DNA of 53,385 bases. Origin: an uncultured Spartobacteria bacterium. GTDB taxonomy: Bacteria > Verrucomicrobiota > Verrucomicrobiia > Chthoniobacterales > Chthoniobacteraceae. The stretch covers positions 1 to 53,385 of the forward strand of contig CAIYUV010000044.1 in the NCBI GenBank assembly GCA_903929475.1. The letters run 5' to 3'. The translations under genes and the position numbers were made by a program. Positions 8,599 to 17,629 of the stretch are shown one piece after another; positions within the stretch are counted from its first letter, which is position 1; each line of letters begins with the position of its first letter. The notes beneath the pieces are model-generated. The model saw nothing but the letters and a program-made list of their open reading frames with translations, made no database searches and was not told the origin of the DNA.

Positions 8599-8607
8599 GG
8601 GGTGGCT

Positions 8608-8671
8608 CAGGAAGGCAGGAAATGAGGAACGATTGGCGACGCTGTCTTTTTCATGCCTTCCTGCCTTCCTG
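8608..8671. repeat. Perfect 14-bp inverted repeat with 36-bp loop
   Basis: CAGGAAGGCAGGAA at 8608-8621 is exactly complementary to TTCCTGCCTTCCTG at 8658-8671. The pair occupies the gap between the amidotransferase and lysC. The right arm is followed by ATTAAAAATAG. It could form a long stem in RNA and act as a terminator-like or processing structure, but there is no T-run of the usual kind directly after it. The arms also look like two inverted copies of a short repeat. Confidence 0.65.
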
Positions 8672-8753
8672 ATTAAAAATAGACAGGCGCCGCACCGCAG
8701 GCGGCGGCATTGACAAGAACGGAGCGGGCCGCAAATCTCCGCGCCCTTTTTCA

Positions 8754-9968
8754 ATGAGTCTCATCGTCCAGAAATACGGCGGCACCAGCGTGGGGAATCC
8801 CGAGCGCATCAAGAACGTCGCGCGCCGAATCATCGCCACACAGGAGGAAGGCCATCGCGTCGTCGCAGTCGTCTCCGCCATGAGCGGCGTCACAGATTCA
8901 CTCATCAAGCTCGCCCGCGAGTGCTCCCCTGCCCCCGAAGAACGCGAGATGGACGTGCTGCTCGCCACCGGGGAGCAGACCACCATCGCCCTCACGGCAA
9001 TGGCCATCAACGCGATGGGAAAGAAGGCAGTTTCGCTCACCGGCGCTCAGGCGGGCATCGTCACGGACGGCGTCCACACGAAGGCGAAAATCGCCGACCT
9101 CACGCCGAAGCAACTCAAGCAATACCTCGATGACGGTTACATCTGCATCGTCGCCGGTTTTCAGGGTCAAACGAAAGATCACCGTATCACTACGCTCGGA
9201 CGCGGCGGCAGCGACCTCACCGCCATCGCCATCGCAGCAGCGGTGAAAGCCGATTTGTGCCAAATTTTCACTGACGTGGACGGCGTTTATACCTGCGACC
9301 CGCGTGTCGTCCCTACCGCGAAGAAACTCGACGAAATCAGTTTCGATGAAATGCTCGAAATGGCTTCGAGCGGCAGTAAAGTGATGCAGTCACGCTCCGT
9401 CGAGTTCGCCAAGAAATTCGGCGTCGTTTTTGAAGTCCGTAGTTCATTTAACCAAAACCCAGGCACCATCGTGAAAGAAGAAACCAAAAGCATGGAGGCC
9501 GTGGTCGTCCGCGGCGTCAGCATCGAAAAAAACCAGGCCAAAGTCACCGTCTGCCGCGCGCCCGACCGGCCCGGCACTGCGGCCCAAGTTTTCAACGCCA
9601 TCGCTGCGGCGGGCATCAGCATTGATATGATCGTGCAGAACGTCTCGCACGAAGGCACGACCGACATTTCCTTCACGCTTAGCAAGGACGAGCTGGCGAA
9701 AGTCGAAGCCGCGCTCGCGCCCGTGGTAAAATCCGTCGGTGCCGTGGGCCTTGAAAGCCGCAGCGAGATTGCGAAGCTGAGCGTCATCGGCGTCGGCATG
9801 AAGAGCCACAGCGGTGTGGCGGCGAAAATGTTTGAGGCGCTGAGCAAGGCGGGGATCAACATCCAGATGATCTCCACCTCCGAAATCAAAACCGCAGTCA
9901 TCGTGGACGAAGCCAAGATCGCCGAGGGCGCAAACGCAGTGCATGAGGCGTTCGGGCTCGCGAAGTGA
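8754..9968 (+). CDS. lysC: Aspartate kinase
   Basis: A 404-residue monofunctional aspartokinase that phosphorylates aspartate in the first step towards lysine, threonine, methionine and diaminopimelate. 'KYGGTSVGNPERI' at residues 7-19 is the family signature, 'GRGGSDLTAIAIA' is the substrate/ATP-binding region, and the C-terminal 140 residues hold two ACT domains (for example 'DRPGTAAQVFNAIAAAGI' and 'SGVAAKMFEALSKAGI') expected to bind the feedback inhibitor. The length matches the alpha-type enzyme of bacteria with a single copy. No lysine riboswitch was recognised upstream. A small zinc-ribbon-like gene starts three bases after its stop. Confidence 0.96.
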   Translation: MSLIVQKYGGTSVGNPERIKNVARRIIATQEEGHRVVAVVSAMSGVTDSLIKLARECSPAPEEREMDVLLATGEQTTIALTAMAINAMGKKAVSLTGAQAGIVTDGVHTKAKIADLTPKQLKQYLDDGYICIVAGFQGQTKDHRITTLGRGGSDLTAIAIAAAVKADLCQIFTDVDGVYTCDPRVVPTAKKLDEISFDEMLEMASSGSKVMQSRSVEFAKKFGVVFEVRSSFNQNPGTIVKEETKSMEAVVVRGVSIEKNQAKVTVCRAPDRPGTAAQVFNAIAAAGISIDMIVQNVSHEGTTDISFTLSKDELAKVEAALAPVVKSVGAVGLESRSEIAKLSVIGVGMKSHSGVAAKMFEALSKAGINIQMISTSEIKTAVIVDEAKIAEGANAVHEAFGLAK

Positions 9969-9971
9969 GCC

Positions 9972-10496
9972 ATGCCCATCTACGAGTTCATCTGCCCGAA
10001 GAACCAGCGCATCTATTCGTTCTTTGCGCGCAGTATTTCCTACGCGGACAAAGTCCCGAAATGCCCGGACAACCCGAAGTGGAAACTCGAAAGGCTGCTG
10101 AGTAATTTCGCCGTGACCGGTCGCGCGAAGGAGCCATCCGCCGTGCCGACGGGAGACATGGATGATTCCAAAATGGAAGCAGCGATGGAGGCGATGGAGC
10201 GTGAGTTCGGCGGCGTGGCCGAGAGTGACAATCCTGACCCGCGCGCACTCGCTGCGATGATGCGGCGCATGGGCGAACTCACCGGCGAAAAAATGCCCCC
10301 GCAGATGAACGAAGTCATCGCCCGTCTCGAAAAAGGCGAAGACCCGGAGAAACTGGAGGCCGACTACGGCGATGTTTTCGACGCGATGGACGCAGCACCC
10401 GATGAATCCCCGCTCGGCGAGATGAAACGTAAGCTACGCCGCAAACCACGCATCTCGAGGGACCCCGCCCTCTACGAGATGACAGATTATTTGTGA
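9972..10496 (+). CDS. FmdB-type zinc-ribbon-like protein with missing cysteines
   Basis: A 174-residue acidic protein whose first 50 residues resemble the FmdB/CxxC_CxxC regulatory zinc ribbon ('MPIYEFICPKNQRIYSFFAR'). In the usual domain two CxxC pairs bind zinc. Here each pair keeps only one Cys ('CPKN' and 'CPDN'), so metal binding by the standard site is unlikely. The rest is helical and charged, with 'MMRRMGELTGEKMP' and a Glu/Asp-rich stretch. The start codon lies three bases after lysC, so the two are translated from the same message. Function is unknown. Confidence 0.7.
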   Translation: MPIYEFICPKNQRIYSFFARSISYADKVPKCPDNPKWKLERLLSNFAVTGRAKEPSAVPTGDMDDSKMEAAMEAMEREFGGVAESDNPDPRALAAMMRRMGELTGEKMPPQMNEVIARLEKGEDPEKLEADYGDVFDAMDAAPDESPLGEMKRKLRRKPRISRDPALYEMTDYL

Positions 10497-10589
10497 ACTG
10501 CGCTCAAACGGAATTGCAGCATCAATCGCTCGCCCGTAATAGCACGTAATGCCCAATCGTATCCGCACCGATTCGTCGGCCCGCCGCCC

Positions 10590-12086
10590 ATGAACGCCGC
10601 ACGTCTCTGGCTCTGGTCACTCGCGCTCTTCGTCACCACGTTGTTCCTGCATACGCGGCTTAACACGTTTCCATTCTACTATCACCCGGACGAGCCGGGT
10701 AAGGTCGAGCAGGTGCTAGAAATGCGAGCATGGAATTTTCACCATCCAATGCTCCTGCTCTCCGCGACGAAACTCGTATCATCGAGCGCACGCACCGAGC
10801 AGACTGTGGTCGAGATCGGACGCTGGGTTTCCGCAGTATTCACGGCAGGCGCCATCGTTGCACTCTCGTTGCTCGCCTATGTCTGGCGCGGATGGGTCGT
10901 TGCAATGATCGCGGGGCTAACACTCATGCTGCATCATCAACTCTTCGAGTTGTCGCACTACATGAAGGAGGACACCGCTCTGCTCTTTGGTGTCTCAGTC
11001 GCTTTTCTAGGCGCATACGTCTTTTCAAAAAAGCACGGCACTGCGGCGGCAATGCTGCTGGGGACGGGATGCGGTCTGGCTATTTCAGGGAAATACCTTG
11101 GCATAGTCACACTCGTCCTCGCCGTGCCTGTGCTCTGCAATCGCGACGTAAAAGGCCGGCCCTGGCTTGCCGCCCTCTCCGCGATGCTGCTCGTGCTCAT
11201 CGCGGTAAATTTTCCCGTGCTTCGCGATTGGCATACTTTCACATCGAGCTTCACGAGGGAAACACGCCTCGTCGTCGAGGGGCAGGGCCAGATGACACAG
11301 AACGTGCCGCACACACGCTACTGGAATGTCTTCCTCGCCAACACCACACCCGTCATGTGGCTGCTCCTGCTCGCGCTTCTGTGGTCATGCGCGCGGCACC
11401 GTCGCGAATGGCGCGCGCTCGACTGGATGACGCTCGCATTCCCGTTTGTATTCGCTATCGCACTCTCATTTTCACCGAAGGACAACGACCGCTATTTTCT
11501 CCCTGCCACTGCGATCTTCACGCTGCTTGCCGCCGTCGGCATCTGCGAAGTTGCACGGCATTTTGGCGGACGCGAGCGCATGGTGGAAATCATAGTCGGC
11601 TCCATTCTCATCCTCGCGCAGTTGCCGAGTTGGACGGCAGATCGGGGTGGTCTGATCAAATACTGGCAGGCATTCCAGCGCGACGATACGGCTGAACTGG
11701 CTGCATGGTTGCGCGCTAATACAAAGCCCGCCGATATTATCGCCAAGGATGACAAAGTCCGGCTCCCGGATACGAAGCGCCACGGCACCGGCATCAATGC
11801 CCAGCCTTTGCCAAACCAGATCCTCAGCGATGACTATGTCGCCGACATCGGCACCATCACCGAGCTTCAAAACATAGGCGTGACGCACATCATCATCACC
11901 GAAAGCACCTACAAGAAATTTGAGCGTGCAGGGCTCAAGCCAAAGAAGGACGAGGCTGACAACTACGATCGACGCAAAAGATTTTACTCCGATCTCCGTA
12001 GGGATTTTGAACCCATCCGGCTCTGGCCGCGTGGCACAGTCCTCTACCTCCACCCCGGCCTGGAGATTTATCGCATCGTGCCTTAG
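10590..12086 (+). CDS. Membrane glycosyltransferase-like protein (GT39/ArnT type)
   Basis: A 498-residue polytopic protein with about ten hydrophobic segments in the first 370 residues and a soluble C-terminal part. 'YYHPDEPGKVEQ' in the first extracytoplasmic loop, near residue 30, matches the acidic motif that in GT-C enzymes contacts the lipid-phosphate sugar donor. GT-C enzymes of this kind move a sugar from a polyprenyl phosphate to lipid or protein on the outer face of the inner membrane. The acceptor cannot be predicted. The gene stands alone between the zinc-ribbon gene and uvrA. Confidence 0.75.
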   Translation: MNAARLWLWSLALFVTTLFLHTRLNTFPFYYHPDEPGKVEQVLEMRAWNFHHPMLLLSATKLVSSSARTEQTVVEIGRWVSAVFTAGAIVALSLLAYVWRGWVVAMIAGLTLMLHHQLFELSHYMKEDTALLFGVSVAFLGAYVFSKKHGTAAAMLLGTGCGLAISGKYLGIVTLVLAVPVLCNRDVKGRPWLAALSAMLLVLIAVNFPVLRDWHTFTSSFTRETRLVVEGQGQMTQNVPHTRYWNVFLANTTPVMWLLLLALLWSCARHRREWRALDWMTLAFPFVFAIALSFSPKDNDRYFLPATAIFTLLAAVGICEVARHFGGRERMVEIIVGSILILAQLPSWTADRGGLIKYWQAFQRDDTAELAAWLRANTKPADIIAKDDKVRLPDTKRHGTGINAQPLPNQILSDDYVADIGTITELQNIGVTHIIITESTYKKFERAGLKPKKDEADNYDRRKRFYSDLRRDFEPIRLWPRGTVLYLHPGLEIYRIVP

Positions 12087-12163
12087 TGGCGCGGTGAAGA
12101 TATTCCGCTTTCCCACGGAGGGGCGGGCCTGCTTTGGTGGCAGGTCACAACTTTCTCGTCGAG

Positions 12164-15049
12164 ATGGCCTCCGACTTCATCCGCATCGTTGGCGCACGCC
12201 AGCACAATTTGAAAAACCTCACGCTGGAAATCCCGCGTGAGAAGCTCGTCGTCATCACGGGCCTGAGCGGGTCGGGAAAATCCTCGCTCGCCTTCGACAC
12301 GCTGTATGCGGAGGGACAGCGGCGCTACGTCGAAAGCCTTTCGGCATACGCGCGGCAGTTCCTCGACCAGATGCAAAAGCCAGACGTGGATCACATCGAA
12401 GGACTTTCCCCGGCCATCGCCATCGAGCAACGCGGCAGTGGCGGAAACCCGCGTTCGACCATCGCCACGACGACGGAAATTTACGACTACCTCCGTGTGC
12501 TCTATGCAGCCATCGGTGTCCCTCACGATCCGAAATCGGGCCGTGTCATCCGTCGTATGACACCGCAGCAAATCGTGGACGCTATCCTCGCGCTTCCTGC
12601 GGAGTCGAAGATCGCTGTGCTCGCGCCGATTGTTAGCGGTGAAGCAGGTGAGTTTCGCGACGTGCTAGAGAAATTACGACGCGAGGGCTTTGTGCGCGTG
12701 AGGCTCGATGGTGAAATCGTCGAACTCAGCGGAACAGCGCCCATGCGCTTGGAGAAAGGAAAGAAGCATCGCATCGAAGCCGTGGTGGACCGTCTCGTCG
12801 TGCGCGACGGCATCCGCCAGCGACTCAGCGACAGCGCCGCCACGGCGTTGAAATGGGGCGAGGGCACGCTCACCGTGCTCCAGCAATCCGGCGAGATGTG
12901 GATACCCATCAATTACTCCACTCATTTCGCCGATCCCGACTCCGGCTTCACGCTGCCCGCACTCACGCCTAAACACTTTTCATTTAACAGCCACCATGGT
13001 GCGTGCCCCGCGTGTCAGGGGCTCGGCAGCGAACAGTATATTGATGGCGAGCTGCTCGTGCCCGATGCCGAATTGTCCCTCGCTGATGGAGCCATCGCGC
13101 CGTGGGCGAAGGCGAACCCGCGCATGAAAGGCTACTACACAGGCCTGCTGGCCTCGTTGTGCAAGGCATTCAAAACGAAGACCGATGTGCCGTGGTGCGA
13201 TTTGCCCGAAGCGTTTCAACAAGCCGTGCTGCATGGCACCGGCGAGCGCGAAATCGAAATTGCGTGGGGCGAAGGCAGCAAACGCGAGGCGGTGAAAAAA
13301 CCGTTTGAGGGCGTCGTCGCGCAAATGCAGCACCTCTACGAAACGACCGACAGCGAACTTTCGCGCCAGCGACTCCGCGCCTACATGGGCCGCCGCACTT
13401 GCTCCGTCTGCAATGGAGCGCGATTGCGCCCAGAGATTCTCGGCATCACGCTTGCGAGCGCGGAGAGCGAGAAAAGTATCCGCGCTTTCTGTCAGTTGAG
13501 CGTCACAGATGCGCGCTGGTTCATCGAGCACCTCGTCCTCGGCGAGGAGCAAAAGATCATCGCCACCGAAGTCGTGCGCGAAGTCCGTGCGCGTCTTTCT
13601 TTCATGGAAGAAGTCGGCCTCGGATATCTCTCCCTCGACCGTGAAAGCGGGACACTCAGCGGCGGCGAAGCGCAGCGTATCCGTCTAGCGACTCAAATCG
13701 GCAGCGGCCTCGCAGGCTGCCTCTACGTGCTCGACGAACCAAGTATCGGCCTGCATCAGCGCGACAATGATCGGCTCATCACCACGCTCCGCCGCCTGCG
13801 CGATCTCGGCAACTCCGTCATCGTCGTCGAGCACGACGAAGACACCATCCGCTCCGCCGACCATGTCCTCGATCTCGGCCCCGGAGCCGGCCATCGCGGC
13901 GGACACCTCATCGCACAAGGCACACCCGCCGAAGTAGAGAAAGTGGAAGCGTCCCTCACCGGCCAATATCTCGCAGGCACGGCAAAAATCCCCGTCCCAA
14001 AAAAACGCGTCGCACCACAAACAAATCCGCAATCCGCAATCCGCAATCCGCAATCCCGCGGCTGGCTCACCGTCGTCGGCGCGGAGGAAAACAACCTCAA
14101 CAATGTCACCGCACACTTTCCCCTCGGCTGTCTCACGTGCGTCACCGGCGTGAGCGGCAGCGGCAAATCCACGCTCGTGGATGACATCCTGCGCCGTGCG
14201 CTCTTCCGCCATTTCTACCGGAGCAAAGACAAGCCGGGCAAACATCGCTCCATCGTAGGCCTCGAACAAATAGACAAGGCCATCGTGATCGATCAGGCAC
14301 CCATCGGACGCACGCCGCGCAGCAACCCCGTGACTTACACCGGCGCGTTCGGCGGTATCCGCGATCTCTTTTCCGGCCTGCCGGCATCGCGTGTGCGCGG
14401 ATACGAAAGCGGGCGATTTTCCTTCAATGTCAAAGGCGGTCGTTGCGAGGCGTGCGAGGGCGACGGCGTGAAGAAAATCGAAATGCACTTCCTCGCCGAC
14501 GTGTATGTGGAGTGCGAGATCTGCCGCGGCCGCCGCTATAATCGCGAGACTCTGGAGATCACCTACAAAGGCAAAAACATCGCCGACATCCTCGACATGA
14601 CTGTGGACGAAGCCGCGCGCTTTTTCCGAAACATCCCCGGCGTCCACGACAAACTCGTCGCGCTGGAGGACGTGGGACTCGGCTATCTCCACCTCGGACA
14701 AAACGGCACGACGCTCAGCGGCGGCGAGGCGCAGCGCATCAAGCTCGCTGCCGAACTGTCGAAAAAGGCCACGGGACGCACCGTGTATATTTTGGACGAA
14801 CCCACGACCGGCCTGCATTTCGCCGACATCCACAAGCTGCTCGAAGTGCTGATGAAACTCCGCGATTCGGGGAACACGCTCATCATCATCGAGCACAATC
14901 TCGAAGTGATAAAGTGCGCCGACTGGCTCGTGGACCTCGGTCCCGAAGGCGGAAATGCCGGCGGGCGCATCGTGGCCGAGGGCACGCCGGAGGAAGTTGC
15001 AAGAGTGGACGCGAGCCACACGGGGCGCTATCTAAGGAGGATGCTATGA
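12164..15049 (+). CDS. uvrA: UvrABC excinuclease subunit A
   Basis: UvrA finds bulky DNA lesions and loads UvrB in nucleotide excision repair. About 961 residues from ATG at 12164 (MASDFIRI); a TTG at 12134 is open but less likely. The first Walker A is 'GLSGSGKSS' at residues 33-41 and the second 'GVSGSGKST' in the C-terminal half. Zinc-finger cysteines are visible as 'CPACQGLG', 'CSVCNGAR', 'CEACEGDG' and 'CEICRGRR', and both ABC signatures 'LSGGEAQRI' are present. The linker between the two halves (about residue 620) holds a heptamer-repeat insertion, described separately. A strong AAGGAGG at its 3' end serves the next gene, whose ATG overlaps this stop codon. Confidence 0.97.
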   Translation: MASDFIRIVGARQHNLKNLTLEIPREKLVVITGLSGSGKSSLAFDTLYAEGQRRYVESLSAYARQFLDQMQKPDVDHIEGLSPAIAIEQRGSGGNPRSTIATTTEIYDYLRVLYAAIGVPHDPKSGRVIRRMTPQQIVDAILALPAESKIAVLAPIVSGEAGEFRDVLEKLRREGFVRVRLDGEIVELSGTAPMRLEKGKKHRIEAVVDRLVVRDGIRQRLSDSAATALKWGEGTLTVLQQSGEMWIPINYSTHFADPDSGFTLPALTPKHFSFNSHHGACPACQGLGSEQYIDGELLVPDAELSLADGAIAPWAKANPRMKGYYTGLLASLCKAFKTKTDVPWCDLPEAFQQAVLHGTGEREIEIAWGEGSKREAVKKPFEGVVAQMQHLYETTDSELSRQRLRAYMGRRTCSVCNGARLRPEILGITLASAESEKSIRAFCQLSVTDARWFIEHLVLGEEQKIIATEVVREVRARLSFMEEVGLGYLSLDRESGTLSGGEAQRIRLATQIGSGLAGCLYVLDEPSIGLHQRDNDRLITTLRRLRDLGNSVIVVEHDEDTIRSADHVLDLGPGAGHRGGHLIAQGTPAEVEKVEASLTGQYLAGTAKIPVPKKRVAPQTNPQSAIRNPQSRGWLTVVGAEENNLNNVTAHFPLGCLTCVTGVSGSGKSTLVDDILRRALFRHFYRSKDKPGKHRSIVGLEQIDKAIVIDQAPIGRTPRSNPVTYTGAFGGIRDLFSGLPASRVRGYESGRFSFNVKGGRCEACEGDGVKKIEMHFLADVYVECEICRGRRYNRETLEITYKGKNIADILDMTVDEAARFFRNIPGVHDKLVALEDVGLGYLHLGQNGTTLSGGEAQRIKLAAELSKKATGRTVYILDEPTTGLHFADIHKLLEVLMKLRDSGNTLIIIEHNLEVIKCADWLVDLGPEGGNAGGRIVAEGTPEEVARVDASHTGRYLRRML
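14024..14055 (+). repeat. AATCCGC heptanucleotide tandem repeat inside uvrA
   Basis: Four copies of AATCCGC followed by a partial fifth lie within the coding sequence. Because seven is not a multiple of three, the tract is read in all three frames in turn and gives the heptapeptide NPQSAIR, then NPQSR. It falls in the linker between the two ABC halves of UvrA, where extra residues should be tolerated. It looks like a short repeat that entered the gene. Confidence 0.85.
15034..15040 (+). promoter_or_regulatory. Strong Shine-Dalgarno AAGGAGG deciding the start of the TPR gene
   Basis: AAGGAGG ends five bases before ATG at 15046 and lies inside the last codons of uvrA. It is one of few clear ribosome-binding sites in this window. 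It supports 15046 rather than the much earlier open frame and implies coupled translation with uvrA. Confidence 0.75.
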
Positions 15050-15154
15050 TGAATGCCGAATACCGCATGACGAATTGTAGAAAATTGCGCCTTCTTGCAG
15101 CAGCCATTGCACTCGCCCTTGCGTCATCCGTCATTCCACATTCGTCATTCGCCG
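15046..15154. repeat. Inverted pair of short interspersed repeats within a signal-peptide region
   Basis: The arm at 15051-15077 and the reverse complement of the arm at 15125-15151 agree at about 19 of 27 positions by eye. The right arm contains CATTCGTCATTC (15139-15150), which occurs again at 33706-33717 in front of the lactate permease gene. The two arms flank the hydrophobic core of the signal peptide of the TPR protein. Confidence 0.6.
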
Positions 15155-17547
15155 AGTCCCTCGTGATTTCCCAATCGCGTCAGGCCATCGCGGAAAACAT
15201 CCCGCAGGTGGCGATCTTTAAACTGTCCGACGCTCTCTCCGCGTCACCGCTCACGCCGGACGAGCGCATCGCCGCGCTGCGCCTGCTTGCCGAGGCGCAG
15301 ATCGCGACCGCCCAGTATGAACAGGCCATTAAGTCGCTGGCGCAAATTCCCGATCTTACGGATTCCGCCGCTGCACTGCTGCGTGCCCACGCACTGGCAG
15401 GAGCCGGGCGATGGAGCGAGGCGCTGCCAGTCTATAAATCACTCGGCGATCTGCCTGCTCCCCCGCCCGCGGCGATACTCGGCGAGGCGGAAAGCTTACA
15501 GGCGCTTGGACGCACTGCGGAGGCTGCCGACACTCTTAAACACTTCGTAAAATCCGCCGGCGCGACCAATGCGGCGTGCCTGAGACTTGCAAGCCTTTAC
15601 GTCGAACTGGGAAAAACGGACGAAGCCCGCAAACTCTTCGCAAAAACACAGGCGAACTCGCCGGCCGATGAAAAATGGCGCGCATACATCGGAGCGCGCA
15701 TCCTTCTTTTGGAAAAGCAATCGCAGGCCGCACTCGGGGCACTCGACCAAATGCTGCAATCTGACAGCAACCATCGCGTCGAAGGATTGTCAGAAAATCT
15801 CTACGCCGCTGCCGCACTTGCCGAGGCGGAAGCCCGGTTCGCGCTAAGTGGTCCAGACGCGGCTGAAAGGTCACTTGAAACTTTCATCCACAAAAATCCC
15901 GAGAGCCCGCACCTTGAACTCATTTTCCGCCGCCTCGATCAATTTTACACCGTGGACAAAACGCCCACCGAGGGAGCGCTGCACAAAATCGTTCGCGACC
16001 TCCCTCCTCGGGCTGGCGCGCTTGCACAGTTCTACGTCGCACGCCTTCAACTCCGCGAAAAACGTTATGAGCGTGCGGAGACCGCATTGAAATTTTTTCT
16101 CAAGCAATTTTCCGGACACACGCTGACGCCCGACATCTACGCCATGCAGGCCGAACTCGCACTCGCCACTGCCGTGGCACCAGACACAAAAAAGGCCCTC
16201 GCTGAGGCCGAGGCTGACTTAATCGCCGCATCCCGCACTGCACGCGACGACGAACAGCGCGCCGAGTTCGCACTGCGCACAGCGCTCGTCAATATGCAGC
16301 AGGGCGAATTCGTAAGTGCAGCCACGCACCTCGAAACCGCCAAACGGTCGCCACACCTCCGCCAGAACGCTGCCTATGACACCGCACTCGCGTGGCTGAT
16401 GCAGAAGAATTACGAGAGATTTCAAGAAGACATCGCCAGCCTCTCGGATCATCAACTCACAGGGCAGCTCTTCATTGAGGCGGGCCTCGTGCAGTCCCGC
16501 ACCAGCGATCCGAGGGCCGCAAACAGTCTTCGCACATTCCTGAAGACCTTCCCTGCTCACCCGCGCAGGGCCGAAGCACAGATCGCCATCGCCGAACTAG
16601 ATTTTCAACAAGGAAAAACATCGGACGCGAAGACACTCATCCAGACTGTCGCGGACACCACCACCGCACCCGAACAAATTGAGCAAGGCGAGTGCCTCGC
16701 CATTTTTCTCGAAGACGCCAAACAACCTCGTGACGACGAAAAAGTGATCGCACTCGCGCGTGCTTTTATTATCGCGCATCCAATGTCGGCACATCTCGCC
16801 GATGTGCGAATGAAACTCGGACAGATCAATTTTCACCGTGAAAATTTCCTAAATGCGCAGGAGCAATTTGAAAACGTCGCACGCACCGACAATGGCTTCA
16901 CCGAGACAGCACTCTACCTCGCAGGACAGTGCGCGATGAAGCTCATTAACGGCGAAGCTCTCAACCGCGCACTCGAACTCTTCGACAAGGTCGCCGAGCG
17001 CAAGGGTCCGCTGGAAGCCCACGCACGACTCCAGCAGGCCATCATCAAAAGCAAACTCGGCGCTGAGGATGATGCAGTGAAAATTTACGACAGCCTCCTC
17101 GGCGCGCCAAAGCCGCCCGAGCCCGACGTGCGCAACGCCGCACTAATCGGCAAGGGTGACAATCTCATCGTGCTCGGGAAAAAGGATCCAACACAAACCG
17201 AAGCTGCACTATCAACCTATAACCAACTCCTCGCCCTGCCGGAAACCACCTCCGCATGGCGCAACCAGGCCGCCTACAAAAAAGGCAAGGCACTCCAGCA
17301 ACTCGGACGCAACGACGAGGCGCTCGCGCTTTTCTATGACATCCTCGACCGCAACACCACAGGCACCCACGAAACATTCTGGTTTGCAAAATCCGGCTTC
17401 GACGCCGCCGGAATTCTTGAAGCCCGACAGCAATGGCGCAGTGCCGTCGGAGTATATGAGAAAATGTCCAAACTCCCGGGGCCCCACATCGAGCAGGCCA
17501 GACAACGGGTGAAAACGTTGCGACTGGAACATTTCCTCTGGGACTAA
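15046..17547 (+). CDS. Large secreted/periplasmic TPR-repeat protein
   Basis: 833 residues, almost entirely helical repeats of the tetratricopeptide type after an N-terminal signal peptide. Recurring 'A-x3-G-x7-A' spacing is visible (for example 'LYVELGKTDEARKLF', 'GKALQQLGRNDEALALFYDI'). Proteins like this act as scaffolds in envelope assembly or secretion; YbgF- or BamD-like roles are possible but not shown. The start at 15046 follows AAGGAGG, and the ATG overlaps the uvrA stop (ATGATGA). The signal peptide itself appears to be built from two inverted copies of a short interspersed repeat: '[10 protein letters not shown]' comes from one arm and 'VIPHSSFAE' from the other. It is probably co-transcribed with uvrA. 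Confidence 0.8.
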   Translation: MMNAEYRMTNCRKLRLLAAAIALALASSVIPHSSFAESLVISQSRQAIAENIPQVAIFKLSDALSASPLTPDERIAALRLLAEAQIATAQYEQAIKSLAQIPDLTDSAAALLRAHALAGAGRWSEALPVYKSLGDLPAPPPAAILGEAESLQALGRTAEAADTLKHFVKSAGATNAACLRLASLYVELGKTDEARKLFAKTQANSPADEKWRAYIGARILLLEKQSQAALGALDQMLQSDSNHRVEGLSENLYAAAALAEAEARFALSGPDAAERSLETFIHKNPESPHLELIFRRLDQFYTVDKTPTEGALHKIVRDLPPRAGALAQFYVARLQLREKRYERAETALKFFLKQFSGHTLTPDIYAMQAELALATAVAPDTKKALAEAEADLIAASRTARDDEQRAEFALRTALVNMQQGEFVSAATHLETAKRSPHLRQNAAYDTALAWLMQKNYERFQEDIASLSDHQLTGQLFIEAGLVQSRTSDPRAANSLRTFLKTFPAHPRRAEAQIAIAELDFQQGKTSDAKTLIQTVADTTTAPEQIEQGECLAIFLEDAKQPRDDEKVIALARAFIIAHPMSAHLADVRMKLGQINFHRENFLNAQEQFENVARTDNGFTETALYLAGQCAMKLINGEALNRALELFDKVAERKGPLEAHARLQQAIIKSKLGAEDDAVKIYDSLLGAPKPPEPDVRNAALIGKGDNLIVLGKKDPTQTEAALSTYNQLLALPETTSAWRNQAAYKKGKALQQLGRNDEALALFYDILDRNTTGTHETFWFAKSGFDAAGILEARQQWRSAVGVYEKMSKLPGPHIEQARQRVKTLRLEHFLWD

Positions 17548-17629
17548 ATCAGCCTGAATTTTCAGTTTCCACGCGGCGGTTTTCCAATTATCTCCGCGCT
17601 CCCTCCGGGACTCATTACAAATATCCACA

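Noticed and set aside
13685-15019. 444-residue open frame on the minus strand
   Set aside because: Antisense to uvrA, with no motif of its own.
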